From the NCBI GenBank assembly GCA_009823395.1, contig CM020514.1:8036466-8100465 (forward strand): DNA of 64,000 bases, in the 5' to 3' direction. Within the stretch, counting starts at the first letter, position 1. Every line of letters begins with the position of its first letter. The stretch is from Thamnaconus septentrionalis. Taxonomy: Eukaryota; Chordata; Actinopteri; Tetraodontiformes; Monacanthidae. Under the pieces are notes generated by a model. The model had not been told where the DNA came from. It made no database searches and saw only the letters and a program-made list of their open reading frames with translations. The translations under genes were made by a program, and so were the position numbers. Of the stretch, positions 10,954-21,300 are shown piece by piece.

Positions 10954-13301
10954 ATGGCAGTGAGCGCCTCGGAGCCGCTCTGCCTGCCGTGCGCCTACCA
11001 CGGAGCCCTCAATGGTGAGTGCCGGCTTCTTAGCCTTCATCATGGCTTGCCTTCATCCAGGAGCCCGTGCACCCACCTGCGCCCCTGGAGGTCCTGACCA
11101 CTCCCCTCTAAGTCCCTCTATCCCCGATCCTCCACCCAAGGGTGGGAGAGTAGCTTCATTTCTTTGTGTCTGTCCGTTTTGTGACGGAACCCGGCGTGCT
11201 GTTGTGATGTTAACGTGTGGGGTGGATTCTCTCTCTCTCTCTCTCTCTCTGGTTGTGTTTGACCAGTGGAGCTACAGGTGAAGAGACCTCTGATGCCCAT
11301 CCACCTCAGTCCAGAGCAGGTCGGCTTGGAGATGCTGTGTCTCTGCGGGCAGCTGGACCTCCTCGTCAGGGCGCAGATGCAGCAGGTGAGAAGGACTGAC
11401 AAGCAAACAAACACACACACACACACACCCAGGTCAAACAGCTGACCTATTACCATAACAACATCCAGGTCACATTCAGCTCTGTTCCAAAAAAACCCCT
11501 CTGCATGTCAAAACGCCCAGTTTAGCGGACAGCTAGAGGTATCAGTGCCCCTTTCTGCCCCCGGGCCGTAGTTTGCCCATGCCTGGTTTAGGACCTTCAA
11601 ATAGAATTACATTCATGGCATTGCCTTAATAAAGGCCGCAAACTAGTCAACCATACACCATATAGGTGACAGCAACCTGATGATCTCCAGCAGGGCAGTA
11701 TGTTTGGTAGATGACTGGATAAACAACTGCAATTGAAATTCACAGGTGCCGTACATGCAGTTATCTCAACTTCTAACCTTCTAATCATGCATGCTTCTAA
11801 GTGTGCTACCATACTTTCTTTAGGTGTGATAACAGTACAATAAAATATAAACGTTTGCATGCAAAACAATCAAACCAGAGCAACAACTAAAGAAAACTAT
11901 GCACTGAAATTCAAGTAGAAGCAAGATTTTTCATGTCCATGTCCAGCCTTGACTCTGCAGAGATGCTCCTCCTTTTTCATCGGCAATGTGATTTTAGTTC
12001 CTGTGCTTACAGTTCCAGGAGCAGTTGGGGCAAGGCTGCAGTCCAGAGGAGTCCGACACTTTCCAGGCCCAAGGTTGGTGTCAAACAACAGTGTTTCATC
12101 TGTCCTCACACACACGGCTCTCGTATGGTCTCACGTATCGTTGCTGTTTCTCCGAAGGTTCGGAGATACTTGACCAGATGCTGCAGTGCCTTGAACATCT
12201 ACCAAAGCCTATGCCACAGCTGGAGGTATCCAGCGCGACACTGCCACATGAACAAAAATCCAGGCCGTCCGTGTTTGATAAGGACTCGTTCTCGTTTGTG
12301 TGTGTTTCCTCAGGACTATCTAGACATGATGGGTCTGTCAGTCATGTTTCCTCGGGTAGAGGTGTTCCTCATTCAGGGAAGCCCAGTGGACATGCTGGAA
12401 AGGCCACAGATGGACGGTAGGCTTTCCAGCAGAGCAGCCAATTCTTTTCATTCTGAGGCCTTTTATAATTCATGAAATCCAAATGGAAAATGTGCATACG
12501 GAAGCTTTAACATATAATTTGCACTTGACTATTCTGTATCATTGCAAATATTGACATATTAAAGGCCCAAAGTTATTTCAAAAGTACTCCACTGGATTGT
12601 TGGATGAAAAATTAAGATCTGAAAATGGCCATAATAGAGAACCTTAAGATAATTTTGTGGGATTTCAACAGAACCACAGCTTTATGATGTTACACATTTC
12701 CTGCTTTTTTGAGGATCAAAACTAACGTTTGTCAATGCTTTTTGGGCAGAATACTTCTTTCACATTGCCAAACTGAATCAGCTCCTGGTGCTGAGTCAAC
12801 AGCTAGAGGAGGACATCAGGCACCTTGGAAGTCATAAATACATTGCTCACCAGCTCTCTGTCATTTATGTAAGGCATATAAGGCTTCACTCAACAGTGAA
12901 TCAACCCATTTTTCCCCTCTCGTTGCACTGTAAGCTATATCCTTTTGCTTTTTTTCCTTATGTTTGCCAGCAAGTCATCTGCTCTTTCCGAGGGATCCAG
13001 GCTCTGTCTGACATAAAGCAAAATATCGAGGCCAACTTCAAACAGATGAAACAGTGTCTGGTTGCAGACGAAGGCTCCAGGCACGAGCCCCAGCTGGCCG
13101 CTCACTACATCAACTGGTGAGTTACACTCTCAACAGTCTGTTGCAGATGACTAATGCAGCAATGCCGCGACCACAATATTCCTTTCTTGCAGGATATTAG
13201 AAATAACCCAAAGCCTGACATCGTTGGTGTTGTCCTTACCGGAGGAGCTGACGGATGACATTCATCAGGCTGTTGCCTTCGTGTCCCAGTTCTTGTCTTG
13301 A
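10954..13301 (+). CDS. Conserved-looking 261-residue helical protein, unidentified
   Basis: Eight coding exons: 10954-11014, 11267-11385, 12013-12073, 12158-12225, 12314-12416, 12750-12868, 12971-13116, 13193-13301. Junction phases agree throughout and total 786 nt, giving 261 residues. The start was chosen because ATG at 10954 has a purine at -3 and G at +4 and opens the only frame spliced into the rest. The N-terminus is MAVSASEPLCLPCAYHG and the C-terminus ends AVAFVSQFLS. The protein is mostly helical and leucine/glutamine-rich (QMQQFQEQLG, LNQLLVLSQQLEEDIRHLG), with no membrane segment, signal peptide, zinc motif or catalytic signature visible. Regular splicing and low stop density argue for a real housekeeping-type gene. 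I do not recognise the family and give no function. It lies head-to-tail between med14 and stag3, each with its own polyadenylation signal or promoter. Confidence 0.85.
11538..11588. repeat. Fragment of the GGGCAAACTACGG hAT-type element
   Basis: The + strand CGGGCCGTAGTTTGCCCATG is the reverse complement of the terminal sequence of the element at 195. Only about 50 bp remain, inside an intron of the 261-residue gene. Confidence 0.65.
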
Positions 13302-13510
13302 TGTCACACAGTTTGTGCCGCACCTCCAATTCCGTCTTTTAATGAATTGCTACGATATCGTTAAAACTGTGAAACAGCGCCACACAAGACAACATCACTC
13401 GGCTCAGTCCATTGACTGATGAAACGATTTCATTTAAAGGCCCAAAATTATGCAAAATGATCTTTACCAATGTTTGCTAACAACAATAAAGATGTGTCAT
13501 CTATGAACTC
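13302..13510 (+). other. 3' UTR of the 261-residue gene
   Basis: A short 3' UTR follows the TGA at 13299-13301. A canonical AATAAA lies at 13485-13490 with a GT-rich element just after it, placing cleavage near 13,505. Confidence 0.7.
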
Positions 13511-13800
13511 CCTTGAAATCACAACATTACACCCTCAACTTCTTTTGCTATCTCCACTTTTAAGAACATATGTGCAAAAACACTACTTTGGAAAGCACCC
13601 CCTTGTGATGTCACAGAGGGTACTAATACCTCCCCAATAACCCAGCCAGGTCTGTGAGTACTACCTGACCTGGGTAGCCACCGAATTTTTGCCCTCCAAC
13701 AGGGCGTCGCTTTAAAACAGGAAGCTAGAATTTATGAGCCAAGGGCTAAACATGCTCTGCTCTAGATTTGTGCAGTTTAATAGTATTACTGGAATCACAG
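13430..13800 (+). repeat. Copy of the CTTTGTGA-core interspersed repeat
   Basis: It carries AAAGGCCCAAAATTATGCAA near 13,437, CTTGTGATGTCACAGAGGG near 13,603, CAGCCAGGTCTGTG, and AGGGCTAAACATGCT near 13,742, in the motif order of other copies. It overlaps the end of the 261-residue transcript and the following spacer. Confidence 0.6.
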
Positions 13801-14690
13801 ATTAAATAAGGTTCTGAAAATGTTTATAATTTGTGACATTTAAAAGGGTTTTTGATATTATTCAACTGAATTTGGCAATTATCCCTTCCTGAACTCCTGT
13901 AATATGTACCAACATGAGTTTCTTTCTTCTTTTTTTCTTCCTCTTTTTTTTTTTACACAAAGTGGAATACGATTAATAATATAATAAAATGAAATACAAT
14001 AAGAGCTGTCTGTTCAATTTCTGTTTTATCGCAAGCGCTCACTTTCAGACATATTTAATGGAGGCAATATAAAAGAACTTGCATTGTGAGGATCAAGCCC
14101 AATATCATCGGCAAACAATGAGACAAACCAGGGTTTTCTATTAGTGGAAATGAATTAATCATTTCACATTGTATGACGTTAACTGTTTTTCACCCTGTCT
14201 GTCCGCCCAGAGATTTGCTTTTGTGCTTTTTGGTCAACATAACGCTGATCTAATTGATTGTTGTCTGATAAAGACTCGTTCGTTCGCCAGTCAGACGTTT
14301 ACTAGCTGGTGCATTTTATCTTGCTATATTTCTTTTGTATTGTAAGGGTTAAAAACCTCGACATTTGTCCATCCGCACTATCCTTTTGTCAACTGCTTTT
14401 TAATGACGTCTGCGCGTTGAGAATGGTTAAATAGCTCCACCTGGTGTCCGGTTTATGCAACATGTTTATGTCACGCCCGTCATTCTTTCACGAATAAAGA
14501 ACAACAAATTAAAATCACACGAGGTGGAACGACGCAAGTTTGATTAATGTCAGATTAGCAAGTATTCTTATCTAATAGTACTTCGTTAAAAGTACTTGGC
14601 CCCAATAAGTCACCCAACGTGAAGCTCTCTGCAAGTTATTTTCTGTTGCGTCAGAAGTGTGTTTTCTTTCCGATGTGACGCTGGAGCGCT
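13800..14690. other. Intergenic spacer upstream of stag3
   Basis: AT-rich spacer between the 3' end of the 261-residue gene and the stag3 promoter. No gene, RNA or bounded element was recognised. Confidence 0.6.
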
Positions 14691-14876
14691 GACAGCCAGA
14701 CTTGCACCGCGTCTGACAGTCGCGATCACCTGGGGGCGGGAACCAGTGATGAGCGACGTCTCTACCTGACCAATCAGCGCCCTCCGCTTCAGCCCGCGGT
14801 CCAATGCGGACGGGTTAGGCTGTCCCGGCAGCTTGACTGTGAGAGTAGTTGCAGAGGAAGCAGGACATTCGTGGAA
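14690..14876 (+). promoter_or_regulatory. stag3: stag3 promoter with E2F-type and CCAAT motifs
   Basis: A GC-rich stretch directly before the first candidate exon. It holds GGCGGGAA (14735-14742), a match to the E2F consensus TTCCCGCC on the other strand and overlapping a GC box, and two CCAAT boxes at 14770-14774 and 14801-14805. Published work on mammals links E2F6 to somatic silencing of Stag3 and Smc1b, so the E2F-type site is of interest. No TATA box is seen. Confidence 0.6.
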
Positions 14877-14952
14877 ATGTTTGAATTATTTGGAACGAAC
14901 GACCTGCGAATTGTAAAATTTGACACCGGGAGAATGAGACTCTGCGAAGAAG
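14877..14952 (+). other. stag3: Candidate first exon of stag3
   Basis: An ATG at 14877 opens 25 codons (MFELFGTNDLRIVKF...) and ends at a good donor, AAG|GTAAGG, at 14953. Its splice phase (1) does not join the obvious coding segment at 15351. It would join in frame only if the next exon began after the weak acceptor ACAAAG near 15108. It may instead be a non-coding 5' UTR exon or a short upstream frame. Confidence 0.45.
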
Positions 14953-15350
14953 GTAAGGCTAAAAAGTTTTTAGAAACAACTAAACCACCCTGTCTTCTTC
15001 TGCAACTCAGTTGTATTCTTTTTCTAAAAAATGAGCACAGCTTGACTACTTTTGCAAATTATTGCTAATGTGTGTTTTCTATTAGAACAAACATGCTAGC
15101 TAACAAAGTCTGTGGCTGCAGCAGTGTGTTTATTTCCAGGCTCATGGGGTCAGCCATTGACACCACCGGCTACTCTTGGTACAACCATTTAAATCCCACC
15201 CAGCATGTTATTTACCTCCTCTCTCCCGGGCCAGGGAGGGAGTATCCTTACTGGCCGGTTCCTGATGATTATGGCAACCTTGTTAGCAATCGAGTATCAA
15301 TACTGCTGATGACCTGCAGACCCTGTTTGAATATCAAGTTCTCACACTTT

Positions 15351-18300
15351 ATGCAGTTGCAGACCCACGCGCACCTGAGCCCTGTACGTAAAGAGGAAGA
15401 AGAAGAAGAGATGATAACAGAGCCAACTGCTGCAGATCCATCCAGGGCCTCAGAGCAGAAGTGAGAGTTCGCCCCCTTTAGTTATTTCTGTTTTGCTTAA
15501 GTGTTTATTTTTATTCATTTATTTCTTCTTTTTTTCCCCCAATGTCATCTGTTTCTTTCATGTGTCGTAATCCACAGTGCAAACTCCCACGAGGGTGCAG
15601 ACTCTTCGGGGCCTGTCAATCATTCGGAGGATGAGTCTGGAAATGAGAATAGACGCAGAAGTGCAGTAAGTCACTTACTGTTCTGTCTACAAGCTTGATC
15701 AAAGCCATGGTACCTCACTTTTTGTTTTTTTTTTTTTTGTTTTTTTAAAGAGGGATATTGTTAACTTCTGGGGTTGAGAAAAGGCTTCACTCAATTTAGG
15801 TGCTTCCTCATGCTGGTCTGTCACTTCACTGTCATGTCCGTCTTGTTTGCTGTGCTGTGTCACAGAGGGCACTGACAAAACATTCTATATTATTGACAGC
15901 ACCCTCAGCTAGGTGTTGAGTCCAAACAAGCCATTAGTCTTAGCAGCAGAACTGTTTTCTGGAGATCTTTAGATCTTCAATTTTTAATTGAAAATTTGTT
16001 GTGAAAAACTTCGCTACTGGATTTTTTGGAATGAAAAAAAAAAAAAATCAAAGATTATAACTTTTTAAAAAACTTTTAACTAGGGATGAACCGACACCAC
16101 TTTTTTACACAACGAGTAGAGTAAGAGTACTTGAATTTCAGTATCCACCCATACCAATACCGAGTACTTAAAAGGCCATTACACATTATTCTGTTATTTG
16201 AAAAATATTCTTCAACATGTAGATCACTCAACCCTGGTATCGGTACCAATACCTGATACTGGTATCGGTATCGGTGCATCCCGACTTTAACATTAATTAC
16301 AGGAATCCTTTTCTCCCCTGACAAGAAAAATATTCTGTTGTGACCAAAAAGTACTCATGTCAGAGACATGAGTACTTTTAGACAAGCTAAAGAATCAGTC
16401 CAGGGTGCATAGCAGTCTAACAATCTTTCTTTCATGTCGCACACCCACCCAGAGACGCAGGAAGAGGGTCCACGAAGGCACAGAGAACGTCCAGTGCAAA
16501 CAGTCCAAGGCAGCACCCAGCAGCGGCAAGAGATCAGGAGGCAGCCACAGCAGAAAGAAACACGTGGAGGCCGTCACCCTGTTCGAGGTGATCACTATGG
16601 GCCGCCGCGCCATGCAGGTATAACAAACCACTGACAACGCTGGGGTACGTCATTTTAATGATAAAGTTGATAAAGTCAAAATACACATTGTGGCTTGTTT
16701 GTGATGTGTGAGCAGGCGGTGATCGACGACTGGACTGAGTTTTACAGGAAGGACAGAGACTCTTCGCTCCTCGATCTCATCAGCTTCTTCATCCAGTGTT
16801 GCGGGTGCAAAGGCACGCAAACACGCGCAGGCAACCAAAACGGACGCACACACACGGACTGCGCACTGACTTCCTTGTTGTTTCCCTCCAGGTGTGGTCA
16901 CTGCAGAGATGTGTCATAACAAAGAGGACACTGACATCCTGAGTAAGATGGTGGAGGACCTGGATGAGGTCAGAGCTCTGCACTCAAAGTTTGACTTTCA
17001 CTCTTGCATCACTTTTAAAAGTGTTTTTCCAGTATTGTACTCATAGACCACTTTTCATTTTTCATCCCAGGCTCCAGTAGAGAAGGAAAACGAAACAAAC
17101 AAACATAAAAAGCTCAGTTTTAGTATCCTGCTAAAACTTCTGCTTATTGGACCTCGTTTGGAAAAGGACAGAAACAAAGTGTCAGCAGAGAGGTTGTGAA
17201 GGGTGGAACACCAGAGATCGCACGTAGCCAAGTGTCAGTGAGGTTGATGAGTGTATGCTCGTTAACCTCAACTTCATGCAGGTGTTGCTAGCCCAGGCAT
17301 GGTCAAACTACAGCCTCGGGCCATACGCGGCCTGTTAAGATTTTTAATCTGGCCAGCCAAACTTGAAGAAATTATATGAATAGTTAGTAAGTCATGAAAT
17401 AGCTGTATTTCATCCATTTTTTCCGTCTAAGGGTCATTTCAATAAAGAGCTAAATAACGTGGGCCTTCAAAGACACTGATTTTGTTGTCACACTTTTGTT
17501 CATTTCCAATTGACATTAAAGCACATGTTTTCTCCATATCCCGTGATACATTTTATACTCTTATGAGGTGGGTCACCAAAACACTCCATCCATCTGCTCC
17601 TGTTCTGGCCCCCTCTGTCAAATTTTACAACCCATTGTGGCCACCAGTCAAAAAGTTTGCCCACCCCTGTCCTAGCCTGTCTTATCTTAGGAGTTCACTG
17701 ACAGGATAGAGTCACATTGTCTGAAGAAATTACTGTGTAGTTTGTGTATTATTGTGAGAAAACTAAAACTAAAACCAAAGCTAAAGTAAATTTTGTAACG
17801 GGGACTAACGTAAGACGCACTGAATGTTTGGTTGCATGTTTGTGTTTCAGGTCTCTGGCCTGCAGTACAAAAAGTTCCTCGCCTTTCCGTGGATCCTCAC
17901 AGTCACGTGGCCCGTGGACGAAGTCAGTAGATGCCGCAACCTCCGGCTTCCTCTTTTGCCTGCATTATTCCCCTGTATTTTGCTCACAGAATTCCCTTCC
18001 CCCACTTCAGGACGGCGCCGAGTATCCGCTGACGCAGTCGGGCCCGTACGGCCGCTGGTTCCACACCGAGTTCTGCGACTTTGTGTCGGTGCTGGTGGCT
18101 CAGTGTCAGCACTGCGTCATATTCGACGGCTACCTGATGAGCGTCGTCATCTCTCTCCTCACCGAGCTGTCCGACTCCTACGTCCGAGCCTTCAGGCACA
18201 CCTGCACGCTAGCAGGTGGAGGAGCCGCGGCAAGAAACTCACATGTACAAGCACAGAAGCAAACAAATGACTGCTATATTTTTCTTCCGTAGCGGTCAAG

Positions 18301-21300
18301 CTGCTCAGCGCTCTGGTGGGCGTGGCCCTCAACCTGAGCGTCAGCGTCGAGAACAGCCAAAAGCTGTACGAGGTGCAGAAGGCCAAGACGCTGCGACAGA
18401 AGAGCCCAACCCAGCTGGAGAGAATGCAGAAGAAGATCACAGAGGTGAGACCTGTGTGTGAAGAAGCCGAGGTAGCGGAAATCGAACTGGTGTGATTGAA
18501 GTCCGCCCCTCGCCTCAAAGCTGCAGGAGAAGAGAGCAGAGGTCGAGAGCATGATGGACGTCCTCTTCAAAGGAGTTTTCCTGAAGAGATATTGGTCAGT
18601 TTCATTTTGACGCCGCGTCAAAGTCGTTGCCCGTTCTGCTTCTTTGACGCTCTTGTGCGTCCGCGCAGTGACGTGCTTCCAGAAATCCGCTCCATCTGCG
18701 TGGAGGAGCTGGGCTCGTGGATGAAGCTCTACAGCTCCACATTCCTCAACGACAGCTACCTCAAGTACGTGGGCTGGATGATGTACGACAAGGTAATCGG
18801 CGCATGGTGCTCGTTACCTATCATGAAAATTTTCCACATTCTTAGATGGTAATTAATACTGTGTTTTTTTTCCGTATTTGCGTCAGATATCGGATGTGCG
18901 TCTCAAGTGTGTGTTAAGTCTGCAGGCTTTGTATGGAGATCCTGTGCTCCTCCCTAAATTGGACCTCTTTACAAACCGCTTCAAGGTAAACACTGCTGCT
19001 GTTGAGAGGTTTGGCCACAAGGGGGCAGAGAAATACCCAAAACCGTAAAGGGGAACACAAATTATGCCTCACCTTACTAAATGTAGTTATTAATATATGT
19101 AATTATTCTTAATTACTATGTAATTATTAATTCTTATTGTGTTGTATGCATTTTTTCTGATGATGTTTCAGGAGCGGATGATCTCCATGACCCTGGACAA
19201 GGACAACGAAGTGGCTGTGCAAACCCTGAAACTCCTACTTCTGATTTCCAAGTGAGTTATCACCATCAACGTTTCCAAACTCTCTCTTCCTCTTAGTTGC
19301 TAAGTGGACTTACACCTGACACCTCAGAACTCCCGACGAAGTATTCAGCCCGGAGGACTACAAGAGCCTCCTCCAGTGTGTCTACTCGTCACAGCGCCCC
19401 CTTGCCGCCACTGCAGGAGAGCTGCTTCCTTTCAAGGTATGTGGATCTCCATCAAACGGAGCAGAAAAAAAACAAATGCAAAATAATATGTCACTTGGTG
19501 GTGTTTTTATTCCAGACTCCTCAACTCTGTAGCATCTGCATCCGGTACCCAGGATGGAGGAAATGACGAGGAGGCAAATAAACAGCAAACGTTTGCCAAG
19601 CTGAAGTCTCTGCTGCAGTTCTACCAGGACTCTGAGGTGAGCGCAGTCAATGTTTTTACCTAGAATTTCCTTCAAATCCGGGTCCTGTTACTGTATGGTG
19701 TCTCACACGCAGCCTGCTGTGCTTTACTCTTCCAGCTGCACGGACACGTGGCCTACCTGGTGGACAGTCTGTGGGACTGTGGCGGAGCCCTGCTGAAGGA
19801 CTGGCCTGCAATCACATCTGTCCTGCTGCAAGAACCCTCCTCAGACTGTCCAGGTTGTTGTCCTGTGTATGCATGTATTTGCACACAGGTGGCAAATAGT
19901 ATTATTGTTACTATCAGTTTGTCATCGGCATGTTGTTATTGCGAAATATTCACTTTAATATATACTTTCTATAATAACCTTTATTGTTTTTTCTTTTTAA
20001 ACTCAAACATTGTCAATTAAGGGGAAGTTTTTATTGTGTTACAGGTCTTACTGAGGCAGAACAAGCCGTCCTGGTGGAGGTGCTGTTAGCTTCTGTTCGT
20101 CAGGCGTCAGAAGGGCCGGTACTGGCAGGACGGAGCGGAGCCAAGAAGGTCTGCGCGTCGCTCCGTCCTCTATTTGTGAGACAAGTCTGGTGGAACTCGT
20201 GTTGTTTAGGTTGTCCTTGACGTTGCAGGTGATAAGTGCCCGGGAAAAGAAAGTTCTCATGGACGACTGCACCAAGCTCACTGAACATCTCGTCACGGTG
20301 CTTCCTAAGCTCCTGTCCAAGGTGCAGCATTCAACACACTTTAACACCCTTTTTCAAGCAAAATTGTGTATTTTAAACATTGAGATTTCAGTGCTGTTTG
20401 TGATCTCGTGATGTTGTTGTTGTTGTTGATTTTATAGTTCTCACATAACTGTGAAATTGCTGCCTCACTATTGAAGATTCCTCAGTACTTCCTTCGTGAA
20501 TATCCCGAGACTGGAAATACTCAGGTCTGCACTTATGTTCGGTATTTTTTTGAATTCAAGCTTGTTTTCTATTCACTGAATTAAGTTAATTCTGTCTTTT
20601 CTTACAATTATCTCCTTGGTTCTTTTATCTCAGACGTAGGTTTTAAGGTTTTTATTGACCTGACATGTTTCTGCGTGTTCTTCCACCTTCATCACAGTGT
20701 CACGTGATCTGAAATCTGGCGGGTGGTGCAGCCTTCAATAAACATTAGCTGAAAAAGAGGAGTCACACACCAACATCATGTGACACTCTGATGAGGGTGG
20801 AAGAACACGCCGAAACACGTCCTGTCAATAAAAGAATCAACGAGATACCTGTATTCTATTGTTTGGCCAGCAGGAGTCGCCAAAGTCGGTTGCAAAAAGA
20901 CTAAAAATCACTGGCCGTCAACACGGAAAAGACGCCTCAATTAATTTGTTTACAAAAACGTGGCGTCTGTTGGTATCAAAATGGACCAAAAGCTTAAAAA
21001 ATGACGCTGACTGTGAAATTTGCAAACCAATGGGTGACTCCACAATGATTCCGTCCAACTTTACACACAGTCAATGGTCCATCCTTTACTCAGAAAATGT
21101 ATTGAACCATAATGGAAGCCCTCCCACGGCTAAATAATCCTGTGACGTGACGAACGCAGCGTCCCGTCTCTCCTCGTCGTTTACACAGTCATGTTCTCTG
21201 TTGTTGTGTTGCTCCTCGTCAGGCTGTATCCACCCTGTTGGCCGAGATGGAGGCAGTTCTGCAGCTCCACTCGAGCGCCGCCGTTCTGGAAGCTTCTGCC

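Noticed and set aside
10515..10955. 146-codon reverse frame at the 261-residue gene promoter
   Set aside because: Contains a Ser-Leu run from the (GA)n microsatellite; it lies in CpG-rich promoter sequence with no recognisable domain.
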